Assembly: GCF_022669015.1 (NCBI RefSeq)
Contig: NZ_JAKKSL010000001.1
Location: 496,001-560,000 of the forward strand
Length of the DNA: 64,000 nucleotides
From: Colwellia maritima
Lineage (GTDB): Bacteria; Pseudomonadota; Gammaproteobacteria; Enterobacterales; Alteromonadaceae
Direction of reading: 5' to 3'
Below the pieces are notes generated by a model, which made no database searches, had not been told where the DNA came from, and was given only the letters and a program-made list of their open reading frames with translations. The position numbers and the translations under genes are program-made. Position 1 is the stretch's first letter; every line of letters begins with the position of its first letter. Below, in pieces: positions 1 through 8,182 of this stretch.

Positions 1-703
1 TATGTGTGATTAACATATCTTCGGCAAAAGAGGTGTTGTTCGTTGTTACGGTGACATTGGTTGATATACCAGAAACTTCTGCCAAAACTTCTTTTAATGC
101 AGGCTCCAAAGTAAAAGGAACTAAACCGGCTCTGGTTGGAAGTACTTCAAGATTAAACTGCTCTGCTATTTTATATGCAAATGGAGTTGCACCAAGTTTA
201 GGCATAGATAAACCACCAGTTGCAATCACTACACTCTCACATTGGTAATCAGACTTATTTGTTTTTATTAAGAATAGACCAGACTCTAACTTCTCAATAT
301 TAAGTATTTCGGTTTCATAGCTAAAGTTAACGGAGTTTTTTTCGCATTCAGCAACGAGCATAGCAACAACGTCTTTAGCCGAGTCATCACAAAATAATTG
401 CCCTAAAGTTTTCTCATGGTATGCAATCTTGTATTTTTCCATTAATGAAATAAAGTCCCACTGAGTATATTGGCTAAGTGCAGACTTACAAAAGTGAGGG
501 TTTTCACATAAGTACTTTTCTGGCTCAATGTAGTAGTTTGTGAAGTTACATCGTCCCCCACCAGATATTAATATTTTTTTACCTGGCCTTTTAGCATGAT
601 CGAGAATAACCGTTTTCCTTCCTCTTTCGCCAGACTTCGAGGCAGCCATCAGGCCTGCAGCCCCTGCTCCAACAACAACAACATCGTATTTCAACACTTT
701 CAT
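1..703 (-). CDS. HI0933/YhiN-family NAD(P)/FAD-dependent oxidoreductase, partial at window edge
   Basis: The reverse strand reads from an ATG at 703 through the window edge without a stop, so the C-terminus is missing. The N-terminus has a dinucleotide-binding motif (VVVGAGAAGLMAA), followed by a GKKILISGGGRCNFTN segment, the hallmark of the HI0933/YhiN (BaiN-like) flavoproteins, and later VIATGGLSMPKLGATPFAYK. These are cytosolic FAD enzymes whose physiological substrate is mostly unknown. A 65-residue fragment of a second family member lies head-to-head just upstream (783-980). The family assignment is firm; the reaction is not. Confidence 0.85.
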   Translation of the reverse strand, partial: MKVLKYDVVVVGAGAAGLMAASKSGERGRKTVILDHAKRPGKKILISGGGRCNFTNYYIEPEKYLCENPHFCKSALSQYTQWDFISLMEKYKIAYHEKTLGQLFCDDSAKDVVAMLVAECEKNSVNFSYETEILNIEKLESGLFLIKTNKSDYQCESVVIATGGLSMPKLGATPFAYKIAEQFNLEVLPTRAGLVPFTLEPALKEVLAEVSGISTNVTVTTNNTSFAEDMLITH

Positions 704-782
704 ATTCTCAATATTTACCTTTAATATAATTATATCATTGATAAGGATGATTCTTAATCTAATACCGTTAAATTGACAACTT

Positions 783-980
783 TTGGAATGTGTTCGGAAT
801 ACAGCAGAAGTCACATTAGGAGGGGTTGATACCAATGAACTGTCTTCTAAATCGTTTGAAGCTAAAAAATCTTCAGGGCTGTATTTTATTGGTGAAGTGA
901 TTGATGTAACAGGATGGCTCGGAGGCTATAATTTTCAATTTGCATGGAGCAGTGGTGTAGCATGCGGCCAGGATGTTTAG
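783..980 (+). pseudogene. C-terminal remnant of a second HI0933/YhiN-family flavoprotein
   Basis: The 65-residue reading frame contains TAEVTLGGVDTNELSSKSFE and GLYFIGEVIDVTGWLGGYNF. These correspond to the last part of HI0933-family flavoproteins (the VTxGGV and GLYFxGEVLDVxGxxGGxN motifs). Nothing upstream encodes the other roughly 330 residues, because the fragment begins only 80 bp from the start of the divergent full-length paralogue. It is therefore a 5'-truncated remnant, probably left by a rearrangement. The Met codon at its start is fortuitous. Confidence 0.75.
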
Positions 981-988
981 CTAACAAT

Positions 989-1028
989 ATCAAAAGTAGT
1001 AGGGTCAGAATGCCCCATTACTTTTGAT
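989..1028. repeat. 40-bp imperfect palindrome (REP-like stem-loop)
   Basis: Arms ATCAAAAGTA (989-998) and TACTTTTGAT (1019-1028) are perfectly complementary, and an inner GGG/CCC pairing extends the stem. It lies just after the flavoprotein remnant. There is no U-tract, so a mobile or REP-type palindrome is more likely than a simple terminator. The core GGGTCAGAATGCCCC recalls sequences flanking REP-associated tyrosine transposases, but I cannot confirm that here. Confidence 0.5.
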
Positions 1029-1152
1029 GTATGCAATGTTCAATAAGGCTATGATTTTATAGGCTCTTTATTAATAATAAGTTCATATTTAACAAAGTTT
1101 TATCTTATGAATATTAAGTCCACACGGTACTATGAAATTAGTGAACCTGTAG

Positions 1153-1550
1153 TTACTTGTAAGACACTTTAGCTTTGTTTTTTAATCTATCTTTATAAAT
1201 AGGGTACAAGTTATAGGTAGGATAAAATTCAGTCGAAAATGCTTTCCATGCGCTTCTCTCTATTGCAAGGTTAACTTCATTAAGTGGTGTGCAGGCACTT
1301 CTAAAGTAACCACTTGCCCAATACCCATCATTACATACCGACTTACAATAGAAACACCTTTAGGTGGAAATGCTTCAAAGAAGCCTTGTTCGGCTAAAAC
1401 GTCCTGAATTTCGTCTAAGCTCTTACCTTGGTCGTGCTTTAAAAAAACAGTTAAAAGAATTGAATTTTTCGGCTGAGAATCAAATTCTGCTTCAGCTAGA
1501 GAAGTAAAACTGGTTAAAACAAGTACAAAACACATAAATAATTTAGTCAT
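1153..1550 (-). CDS. small secreted protein of unknown function, interrupted by one frameshift
   Basis: It starts at an ATG at 1550 with a typical signal peptide (cleavage near SLAEA). The mature part includes ILLTVFLKHDQGKSLDEI and VSRYVMMGIGQVVTLEVP. The first frame stops at 1260, but a one-base shift near 1276 restores a continuation (VNLAIERSAWKAFSTEFYPT) to a stop at 1153, giving about 132 residues. I recall similar small periplasmic proteins with a YVMMGIGQVVTL core and a GAF-TEFYPTYDF-like tail, but know no function. It stands alone between the flavoprotein remnant and the TetR gene. Confidence 0.65.
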
Positions 1551-1650
1551 AAACGTTCCTTTTAATGATGGTTGTTTAACGGGCTGTAAAGTAACCCGCT
1601 ATAAATTTTAAACTACCAAAAACACCTTATGTATTACAGGTAATTAATAA

Positions 1651-2237
1651 CTATAATGTTTTTATTAGTGCAAACATTTGATTGATCATTGGTTGAGCAA
1701 ATTTCTCTACACCAGGGCGGTTAAAATAACCGCGTAAACCGGTAAATTGCACTTGAAAAAAACGCGCGTATTCAAGCCCAGTAATCGTGTCCTTTAACTC
1801 TTTATTGTTTATTGCTTGCTCAAACAATTGTGTTAAATAGCGTTCAAATTGAGCCGCTAGAATTAAAGTTAACTCGTATAAGTTTGAGTCTTTTTTTGCA
1901 AATTCACTGTTTGCCTTAACCAACATACAAATAGCACTTGGAGTACTGTCTTTTGATTGAATTATCACATTTTCTACAAACGCATGTAATCCCTCGAGTA
2001 TCGAATCGGCGCTTGATAAAAAACCCTCTATTTGGGTTTTCATTTGTACGGTGTAATCCTTCAGTGATTCACTGTATAACCCTTCTTTAGAGCCGAATGC
2101 AGAATAAATACTACCCGGACGCATATTAACGGCTTCTTGTAAGTCACGCGTTGAAGTAGCATAAAAACCTTTTTGCCAAAATAGCGGCTAGCAACACGAA
2201 TTACATTCTCGCGTTCAAATTTAACCTTATTAGCCAT
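1651..2237 (-). CDS. TetR-family transcriptional regulator, one frameshift near 2178
   Basis: The start MANKVKFERENVI at 2237 is preceded by GGTGA. The helix-turn-helix reads RYFWQKGFYATSTRDLQEAV if one T is restored in a run of Ts near 2178; the rest continues from NMRPGSIYSAFGSKEGLY, a typical TetR recognition-helix end. The C-terminal ligand-binding domain covers residues about 60-195. It is divergent from the carboxymuconolactone-decarboxylase-like gene at 2349. Two palindromes in the 111-bp gap fit its operators, so it probably represses itself and that gene. The inducer is unknown. Confidence 0.85.
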
Positions 2238-2253
2238 ACTTTCACCAATCAAA

Positions 2254-2292
2254 TTGAACAATCGCTCAATTTTAACTTGAGCAGTCGCTCAA
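2254..2292. promoter_or_regulatory. two tandem TetR-type operators between divergent genes
   Basis: Two 16-bp sites share one pattern: TTGAACAATCGCTCAA at 2254-2269 and TTGAGCAGTCGCTCAA at 2277-2292. The second has perfect 6-bp arms TTGAGC/GCTCAA. The centres are 23 bp apart, about two helical turns, on the same face of the DNA. Their place between the TetR gene and the divergent enzyme gene supports operators for that regulator. The assignment is inferred. Confidence 0.7.
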
Positions 2293-2348
2293 AATCAAAT
2301 ACTATGTGCGTAAATTTACTTAAACCAAATTATTTATTGGAGCTAAAC

Positions 2349-2891
2349 ATGACAGAATTTACTTTATACACAGCAGAAAATGCACCAGAAGAAGCAAAAT
2401 CATTAATGGTTGATTCAGTCGCAGCATTTGGTATGTTACCTAACTTACATGCAGTAATGGCTGAGGCACCAACACTACTTAAAGGTTACCAAGTACTGCA
2501 TGATTTATTTCAAAAAACATCGTTCAATGCAGAAGAGCTAACAGTAGTTTGGCAATCAATTAATGTTGAGCATAACTGTCACTACTGTGTACCAAGACAT
2601 AGTGCAATTGCTGCCGCAATGAAAGTTGACCAAGGTATCGTTGATTCACTTGTAAATAACACACTACTTGCAAACCCTAAGCTAGAAGCACTACGTGAAA
2701 CCACATTAGCAATGACACGAGAGCGCGGCGTAATTAGTAATGAGCAACTTGAGAAATTTTTTGCAGCAGGTTATGGCAAGCAACAACTACTTGAAATTAT
2801 TCTAGGTTTATCTCAGAAAGTAATGAGTAACTATACTAACCATCTTGCTGATACTCCCGTAGATGAACCATTTAAAAAATTCGCAAAATAA
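2349..2891 (+). CDS. carboxymuconolactone decarboxylase / AhpD-like family protein
   Basis: The start MTEFTLYTAEN at 2349 follows a GGAG at 2339. A farther upstream in-frame start would overlap the operators, so I reject it. The 180-residue protein has the CMD/AhpD fold signature with a redox pair in NVEHNCHYCVPRHSAIA (Cys-x-x-Cys followed by His). Such proteins are small alpha-helical enzymes in peroxide or aromatic metabolism; the substrate cannot be told. Control by the divergent TetR gene suggests induction by a small molecule or electrophile. Confidence 0.8.
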   Translation: MTEFTLYTAENAPEEAKSLMVDSVAAFGMLPNLHAVMAEAPTLLKGYQVLHDLFQKTSFNAEELTVVWQSINVEHNCHYCVPRHSAIAAAMKVDQGIVDSLVNNTLLANPKLEALRETTLAMTRERGVISNEQLEKFFAAGYGKQQLLEIILGLSQKVMSNYTNHLADTPVDEPFKKFAK

Positions 2892-3371
2892 ATACAATTT
2901 TTACAAATAATGGAAGGCAACTTAGGTTGCCTTTTGTATTTTATTTCTTGATGTTAATAGAATTTATCAACCATTTTAGCCTGTTAGAATAAAATCAGTC
3001 GATAAAGAGCATCGTAATGCCTTATCAATCGAAAGTGATAGAGGTAGTCTTAGGAAACTCGTTAATTTAAAATCAATTCAAGGCTCTAAACTGAAAGATT
3101 GCGGTATTAGTAATTATTTCTAATAAAATAAGCATGGCATTCAGTCTAGTTATAACTAATGAGCCTACAAAAAACTTTTCCCATGGTTTACGAAACATAA
3201 GAAATAAGTTTGCTCACAGCCTGCTTTATCCATCGTTTTTTCTGGCAAAAGGACACTAAATGATTATCGGTTAACCTGTGGCAGGAACTATTCGAATATG
3301 ATAAAAAATATCATAGTGTTAAAACCGTGAATGTTTTTGATTGTTAAAAGAAAATAATCCAGTTAGAGTAT

Positions 3372-3415
3372 TTTGATTCAAAATTAGATAAAAACGAGTA
3401 ACTCTGCAGGCTCGT
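3372..3415 (+). repeat. 44-bp direct repeat, copy 1
   Basis: An exact 44-bp match to 4038-4081 (666 bp away), beginning tttgattcaaaattag and ending ctgcaggctcgt. In both copies one frame reads a short coding tail FDSKLDKNE followed by a stop. This copy runs into the GFA-like fragment; the other begins inside the stop codon of the DUF4124 gene. It marks a duplication junction around that gene. Confidence 0.8.
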
Positions 3416-3490
3416 CATATTTATGTTGGTAGTAAAGCTGCTTGGCATGATATTTCTGATAACTTACCTCAACAACAAGGATATGAGTGA
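3404..3490 (+). pseudogene. C-terminal fragment of a GFA-family (glutathione-dependent formaldehyde-activating-like) protein
   Basis: The 28-codon stretch reads LQARHIYVGSKAAWHDISDN and ends PQQQGYE before a TGA. The HIYVGSKAxWHxIxDxLPQ pattern is the usual C-terminus of GFA-family zinc proteins. The cysteine-rich body of the family is absent upstream, where the 44-bp repeat intrudes. It is a remnant with no start codon. Confidence 0.6.
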
Positions 3491-3563
3491 TGTACGTTAT
3501 AACAACTAAGATATATGTCGCGTTTATTCTTGTTAATTTTAAATAATTTTTACGGAGTGTTTT

Positions 3564-4042
3564 ATGAAATATATTTTGTGCCTATTAATACTTATCAGCT
3601 CTATTAGTTTTGCTGAAGTATACAAATGGATAGACGAAGATGGAAATATAAAATTTTCTCAATTTCCTCCTGAAAATAAACAAATCAAATCTGAAGAGCT
3701 AGCGGTAACCCCTCAACACTCTTCTTCGGTAAAAATATCTGAAGAGCAGTTAATTGGAAATTGGCGTTGTATTAGTAGTGATGGCAATACATTTGACATT
3801 GAAATCAATGAAGATCGTACAATGTCAATGATTTTAATGGGAAAAATGAAAGGAGAAATGCATGGTAGCGGAAGTTACAAGGAGTAAAAATGGACAATAC
3901 TTTATCTGGTTATTTAGAAAAAAACAGACAACGAAAATATATAAAGAGTGTTAGCGGTTTTGAAATATTTACTTTTGTTTCAAGTGAAAGTCTCAAATCA
4001 TTGGACCGCACAGGAAATATAACAACATATCAAAGAATTTGA
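3564..4042 (+). CDS. DUF4124-domain secreted protein, one frameshift near 3885
   Basis: It starts at 3564 after GGAGTG, with a short signal peptide ending ISFA. Residues 18-40 (EVYKWIDEDGNIKFSQFPP) are a DUF4124 domain, a small periplasmic module of unknown role. A second part from about residue 65 (GNWRCISSDGNTFDIEINE) looks like a beta-sheet domain. The first frame stops at 3887; a shift there continues as NTLSGYLEKNRQRKYIKSV to a stop at 4040-4042, giving about 159 residues. The stop lies within the second 44-bp repeat copy, so the true C-terminus may have been changed by the duplication. Confidence 0.65.
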
Positions 4043-4081
4043 TTCAAAATTAGATAAAAACGAGTAACTCTGCAGGCTCGT
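4038..4081 (+). repeat. 44-bp direct repeat, copy 2
   Basis: An exact copy of 3372-3415. It begins at the last codons of the DUF4124 gene and precedes a chimeric short gene at 4113. With copy 1 it brackets the DUF4124 gene, as expected if a segment was inserted or duplicated by recombination. Confidence 0.8.
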
Positions 4082-4112
4082 ATTATTTCATCGTTTGAAA
4101 AGGAAGTTACTT

Positions 4113-4394
4113 ATGGAGGTTTTTGGAATAACAGTAGTTGCCTTCAGCTTAATGGGATTTTTTTAGGTATCATGGAAGGTCCATATGCATCTTGCACAAT
4201 TAAACATAGCTAAAGCGAAATACTCTTTAGTGTCTCTTGAAATGAAAGAGATCGTTGATAATTTGGAGCCAGTGAATAAACTGGCGGAGTCAAGTTTGGG
4301 TGTCATATTAATGCCGGCATCAGGTTTTTGGCTTATTTACCCTACTGTAGTGGCTATCGTTTTAAGAAACCGAAAAGCTAATGTTCAACTTTAA
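4113..4394 (+). pseudogene. chimeric gene remnant with a DUF3291 N-terminal segment
   Basis: A start at 4113 with a good AGGAAG site gives a hydrophobic peptide MEVFGITVVAFSLMGFF, then a TAG. In the same frame, from 4185, comes MHLAQLNIAKAKYSLVSLEM...VDNLEPVNKLAESS, which matches the start of DUF3291 proteins. After about residue 37 the family match ends abruptly, and a hydrophobic tail (MPASGFWLIYPTVVAIVLRN) follows. I read this as a fusion of broken pieces. The 69-residue part may still be translated, but a normal DUF3291 protein is more than twice as long. Confidence 0.5.
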
Positions 4395-4438
4395 ATTATC
4401 AGCAATTAAACATAGAAAAATAACTTATTGATTGAAAG

Positions 4439-4463
4439 AAAACCGTCTTATAGACGGTTTTTA
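4439..4463. terminator. Rho-independent terminator, probably bidirectional
   Basis: AAACCGTCT and AGACGGTTT arms around a 3-nt loop, with a run of A before and T after, lie 45 bp beyond the stop at 4394. The symmetry would also let it stop transcripts coming from the minus-strand gene that ends at 4686. Confidence 0.8.
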
Positions 4464-4685
4464 CTTTAAGTAATTTATTAGTAAACTAATAAACCTCAGC
4501 TCGGCTTAATAAATCTTTCTATAATGGCTATTTTTACTAACTTCTTCGTTAAATTCACTTGCAATAGACTAGCTATTGACGCGTAAATTTGCCTTGAATT
4601 AAGCAAAACTATCTCATTATAGTGATAAGAGGGAAATTAAACACTAGTTTTCAATGAGTTAAAAACTTCTTAACCCGAGTTGAGG
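4464..4685. other. intergenic region with an inverted repeat at its end
   Basis: No gene is seen. TTAACC (4670-4675) and GGTTAA (4684-4689) form an 8-nt-spaced inverted repeat overlapping the stop of the next gene. A similar TAACCT/AGGTTA repeat sits upstream of that gene at 5348-5365. Confidence 0.4.
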
Positions 4686-5318
4686 TTAATAAGCTACACC
4701 AATACGGGTACTATGATGCGTTGATTGCTCAGCTTCATCTAATAAGGCTACTGCATAATCTTGCACAGATATTTTACTATCTCCATTCGCGTCAGTAAGT
4801 AAATTATCTCCGCCAGTTCTATAGCTTCCTGTGCGTTCACCAGGAAATATTTCTGCAGCAGGACTCACAAATAACCAATCCAAAGTACTGTTAGTATTTT
4901 TAAATACGGTTAATGCTTGCCCTTGAGCAATGGCTTCATCTTTATAATCATTTGGGAAGTCAGGTAACGATACAAGTTGAACATTTGGTGCAACTTCTAA
5001 GCTTCCGCCACCTACCCAAATTAAGCGTTTGGCATTAAAAGAGGGTAAGTCATTTAATAATCGCTGCGCAACTTGAGCTACTATTCCATGATTGCCTTTA
5101 GCTCTTCCACCTATGGATGCGATAACAACATCAACCCCATCTAACGCCTCTTTTAACCCATTGCCATTTTCTAAATCAACTGAATGAGTAGTAACGCCGG
5201 CTTGAGTAATTTTATTTGCCTCGCGGCTAATTGCAACAACATGATGTTTTCTCATTAATGCTTCCGCCATAATAGTTGAACCAATCCAACCTGTTGCACC
5301 AATAATTGCTATTTTCAT
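4686..5318 (-). CDS. NAD(P)H-binding protein of the atypical SDR / NmrA-like family
   Basis: The start MKIAIIGATGWIGSTI at 5318 is chosen because GGAG sits 8-9 bases before it; the upstream ATG would place the ribosome site inside the coding region. The GATGWIG motif at residues 7-13 is the glycine-rich NAD(P)-binding loop of YwnB/NmrA-like proteins. Later segments LIWVGGGSLEV and WLFVSPAAEIFPGERTG are typical of this group. These cytosolic proteins act as reductases or redox sensors; the substrate is unknown. It is divergent from a LysR gene, which probably controls it. Confidence 0.85.
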   Translation of the reverse strand: MKIAIIGATGWIGSTIMAEALMRKHHVVAISREANKITQAGVTTHSVDLENGNGLKEALDGVDVVIASIGGRAKGNHGIVAQVAQRLLNDLPSFNAKRLIWVGGGSLEVAPNVQLVSLPDFPNDYKDEAIAQGQALTVFKNTNSTLDWLFVSPAAEIFPGERTGSYRTGGDNLLTDANGDSKISVQDYAVALLDEAEQSTHHSTRIGVAY

Positions 5319-5347
5319 AATATTCTCCAATGTGTTTAAAATTTGCT

Positions 5348-5365
5348 TAACCTAAACTCAGGTTA
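5348..5365. promoter_or_regulatory. inverted repeat, candidate LysR binding site
   Basis: TAACCT-N6-AGGTTA lies in the 140-bp gap between the divergent NAD(P)-binding protein and LysR genes, 30 bp upstream of the former. Its place and dyad symmetry fit a LysR-type operator (T-N11-A spacing is only approximately met). The role is inferred. Confidence 0.4.
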
Positions 5366-5458
5366 TTTATCTTGGAATGGATTATGAACTCGTTATTTGT
5401 TGAAATAAATATCGATTTATGCAAATAATTGTTTCATTAAATGTAACAGTTGGTGTGT

Positions 5459-6352
5459 ATGGATAAGTTTGAAGCGCTAAAGAGCTTTGTTGAAGTCGCC
5501 AATACAGGTAGCTTTACCGACGCTGCAATACAGCTAAATTTAAGTCGAGTTAAGGTTACTCGTCATGTTAAAGAAGTCGAAGATTGGTTAAATATTCGGT
5601 TATTACATCGTACAACTCGAAAAGTTAGCTTAACTGCACCAGGCTTAGATGTTTTACAGCATTGTGAAAGGATATTAAATGAAACAGCTAGTTTAGAAAG
5701 TTTGGCGCGTAGTCATAATGAAGAGCTGATTGGTGAAATTCGAATTGCGAGCCCAATAGGCTTAGGACAAAATTTACTTTATGATATGGTGGAAGAGTTC
5801 ACGGCAGCAAACCCGAAAGTTGTCATTCAACTAATCATGTCGGACAAAAATGCATTATTAGTGGAAGAGCGCATAGATCTTGCTTTACGATACACGGAGC
5901 AACCAGACGAGAGCTTTATTGCTCGTCGATTAATGCGTATCTCAAGTGCATTGTGCTGCTCCCAAAGATATCTGGAAACACATAACAAACTTACCGCACC
6001 TCAACAGCTTGTTGATCATAATTGCTTAATTCATATACCTCATCGCTATTGGAATTTTATTGAAGGGCAGCAGTTATATTCCATCACTGTCAAAGGAAGT
6101 ATTCAAGCGAATGATATTGGAGTATTAGTTAAAGCTGCGGTTAATGGTGCAGGTATTGCCTATTTGCCATGTGATTTAGCAAATCACTATTTAAAAAGTG
6201 GTGAGTTAGTACAACTGATGCCTGATACCCCGTTGCCTGTTATGTCACTTTGGGCAGTATACTTGTCTCGTAGTTATCAGCGACCAGTGGTGAGAGCATT
6301 TATCGACTTTTTGGCAAATAAATGGCAAAAAGATATCGATGTTTTTAATTAA
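5459..6352 (+). CDS. LysR-family transcriptional regulator
   Basis: The start MDKFEALKSFVEVANTGSFT at 5459 gives 297 residues, the usual family length. The N-terminal winged helix-turn-helix (residues 1-60) reads SFTDAAIQLNLSRVKVTRHV and is followed by LLHRTTRKVSLTAPG, typical of the DhaS/AaeR-like subgroup. The rest is a periplasmic-binding-like effector domain. It is divergent from the NAD(P)-binding protein gene, its likely target. The ribosome site is weak; a TTG nine bases upstream is a possible alternative start. Confidence 0.88.
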   Translation: MDKFEALKSFVEVANTGSFTDAAIQLNLSRVKVTRHVKEVEDWLNIRLLHRTTRKVSLTAPGLDVLQHCERILNETASLESLARSHNEELIGEIRIASPIGLGQNLLYDMVEEFTAANPKVVIQLIMSDKNALLVEERIDLALRYTEQPDESFIARRLMRISSALCCSQRYLETHNKLTAPQQLVDHNCLIHIPHRYWNFIEGQQLYSITVKGSIQANDIGVLVKAAVNGAGIAYLPCDLANHYLKSGELVQLMPDTPLPVMSLWAVYLSRSYQRPVVRAFIDFLANKWQKDIDVFN

Positions 6353-6387
6353 GATAGTAAAAATTAATAAAATTGGTGGCTCTAACC

Positions 6388-6421
6388 GTAGGTGATGGTG
6401 ATACAGTTAGCCATCACCTAC
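6388..6421. terminator. strong stem-loop after the LysR gene, without U-tract
   Basis: Perfect 11-bp arms GTAGGTGATGG and CCATCACCTAC with a 12-nt loop lie 36 bp after the LysR stop. No T run follows, so it may stabilise the 3' end or be a palindromic repeat rather than a classical terminator. A smaller hairpin follows at 6441-6456. Confidence 0.45.
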
Positions 6422-6552
6422 AGGATTGATAGCTTAGACCCTCTGCGATAGCGGAGTATAAATACAGCGTTGTTATAAGGAAGTTTGCGAATGACTGAAG
6501 GTTTTATGAAAGTTGCTACAGGTAGAAGTAAGTACTCCACTTATTATCTCCG

Positions 6553-7050
6553 GTGTTTATGTGTGTAGCACCTGCAGCTATGTTCACTAATAATGCATTC
6601 CTAGATAGTATTGCTTGGGTTATGTTAATAATTTTAGGTGTTTTTATTTTTATCACTGGAATAGTTACAAGAAAAGAAGCCATTGACAGTCACAATTGGC
6701 CCAAAGTAGAAGCAAAATTATTAAGGGCTTCGCTGAAGTCTACCTCAAGTGGATCGGGTGGGAGAAGTTATACCCCTGATATTAAATGTAAATTTATTGT
6801 TGGTGGCTCTGAATTCAAAGGAACTGAATATGACCTCAGTGCCGGCTATGGTTCCAAAGCTAAAGCTGAAGATAAAATTAATTTAGTAAAACAGATGAAC
6901 CCCTTATTTATACATTATAAGCCGTCTGCTCCTGAAATAAATGTAATCAACCCAGGTATACATTTTACACATTACATTCGAATTATTATTGGCATTGTTA
7001 CAGTGATTTTTCCTTTATTAATTTGGAGTGGCATTATAGAGTTAAGATAA
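6553..7050 (+). CDS. DUF3592 membrane protein
   Basis: The 165-residue product has a transmembrane segment near residues 17-38, a soluble domain with WPKVEAKLLRASLKSTSSGSGG, YTPDIKCKFIVGG and FIHYKPSAPEINVINPG, and a second membrane segment at about 138-160. That is the DUF3592 layout. The function is unknown. A GTG at 6553 is used here. A better ribosome site (AAGGAAG) precedes an ATG at 6491 in another frame, so the true N-terminus may lie there with a frame break in between. Confidence 0.7.
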   Translation: MFMCVAPAAMFTNNAFLDSIAWVMLIILGVFIFITGIVTRKEAIDSHNWPKVEAKLLRASLKSTSSGSGGRSYTPDIKCKFIVGGSEFKGTEYDLSAGYGSKAKAEDKINLVKQMNPLFIHYKPSAPEINVINPGIHFTHYIRIIIGIVTVIFPLLIWSGIIELR

Positions 7051-7236
7051 ATATAATCAAAAATCAATAAGTTAAAATAATTGGTTTGTGATTATAAAAT
7101 CACAGGACATTATCGATATGGGCCATTGAAGTATAAGTCAATAAAGCAAGACTAAAACAGTTAGTTATACTCGAGCTTTGTATATTTTTGCTAATAAATT
7201 CCATCACTTAGTGGTATTGTATGTTAGGGAGAACAC

Positions 7237-7461
7237 ATGAAAATAATCAATTTAATTATCGGGGCTGTTTTTATTTGGCTTGGCGGAGAGAGAATTACTT
7301 TTGAAAAAACAGATGATGTAGGTCGGGTTCTTCTCGTTGTTGGTATTGTTACTATATTATCAGCATTTTCCTCTTCGAATGGCAGTGGTTCTGGTTGGGG
7401 CGGTGATAGTGGCTCCGGTTGGGGGGATTCTGGTGGAGGCGATTGCGGTGGTGGTGACTAA
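7237..7461 (+). CDS. small membrane protein with Gly/Ser/Asp-rich tail
   Basis: The start at 7237 has AGGGAGA seven bases upstream. The 74-residue protein has two hydrophobic stretches (residues 3-16 and 31-47), then a tail made almost only of Gly, Ser, Asp and Trp (SGWGGDSGSGWGDSGGGD). Such GGGD tails occur on some small membrane proteins and TPM-domain proteins. I do not recognise a family. Confidence 0.6.
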   Translation: MKIINLIIGAVFIWLGGERITFEKTDDVGRVLLVVGIVTILSAFSSSNGSGSGWGGDSGSGWGDSGGGDCGGGD

Positions 7462-7577
7462 CTTGACCTGCAAAGGTATTCAAGTTGAAAAATTAGTTGG
7501 TTGTGTTCGTTTTATATTTTAGTTAATTATCATTTAAGTCCTTATTGGGACAACATATACAAGGGAGTTTGGAGTTT

Positions 7578-8046
7578 ATGCGTATTTTTAAAGTAATTCT
7601 ATGTGCAACGAGTTTTGTATTTTCATTTGCTCATGCAGAAACATTGGAATTTACAAAATCAGGTTTTTCAATTGATAGTTTGGATTCTAGCCCTACAACA
7701 GGTGTGATTCAGCCACTTCAAATGTTTCTCCCAAACAAATAATGGTTTTGCTGCAAATGTAAATATTCAAATTCAGGCTTATTCTGGCACTATCACGCAA
7801 TATAAAGAATTATCTGAGGGTCAATTTAAGCAAATGGGCTTATCTATTATTTCGTTAGAAGAAAAGGACAATTCAATAACCTTTGAATACAAGGGAACAA
7901 TGCAAGGGTTCGATCTTCATTGGTATGCTAAAGCAGTTAAAAAAGACAATCATGTATATCTAGTTACTGCTACAGGCGCTGAAAATGACTGGGACGTGGA
8001 TAAAGAAATACTAATACCTAATGTAAATAGTTTCAAATTGAAGTAA
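7578..8046 (+). CDS. secreted PsbP/DcrB-like (DUF1795-type) protein, one frameshift near 7740
   Basis: The start MRIFKVILCATSFVFSFAHA at 7578 encodes a clear signal peptide. The first frame stops at 7742; a one-base shift there joins it to a frame continuing through NGFAANVNIQIQAYSGTITQ to 8046, for about 155 residues. The pattern (a hydrophobic strand, then FAANVNIxIQ, then YKELSEGQFKQMG, and VYLVTATG near the end) recalls DcrB/PsbP-like periplasmic proteins. The family match is by impression only, and the function is unknown. Confidence 0.6.
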
Positions 8047-8061
8047 ACAAAAGCGGGTTAA

Positions 8062-8169
8062 ATGGATAAATTACAGTTGGTTAGTTTTGTGTTATACATT
8101 TTTAGCTTGACTACACTTTCCTTATTAACAGAGCTTTTATATGAAGCTAACGTCAGCAATGAATTTTGA
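8062..8169 (+). CDS. possible 35-residue single-span membrane peptide
   Basis: ATG at 8062 opens a 35-codon frame with one hydrophobic segment (LVSFVLYIFSLTTLSLL). The ribosome site is poor (GCGGG). It lies tightly between two secreted-protein genes on the same strand. It could be a real small protein or chance. Confidence 0.25.
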   Translation: MDKLQLVSFVLYIFSLTTLSLLTELLYEANVSNEF

Positions 8170-8182
8170 AGGATAAATTAGG

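Larger units (their letters stand above)
2960..3563. other. gene-poor decayed region
   Basis: No intact gene is visible. Short stretches read like protein fragments in broken frames: around 3184-3230 a piece with NFSHGLRNIRNKFAHS, an RNxFAH motif seen in MltR/HEPN-like helical proteins; around 3275-3347 a tail ending KTVNVFDC then a stop; and a GFA-family tail at 3404-3490. The base composition is like the neighbours. I see the relic of several genes, not a functional unit. Confidence 0.5.
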
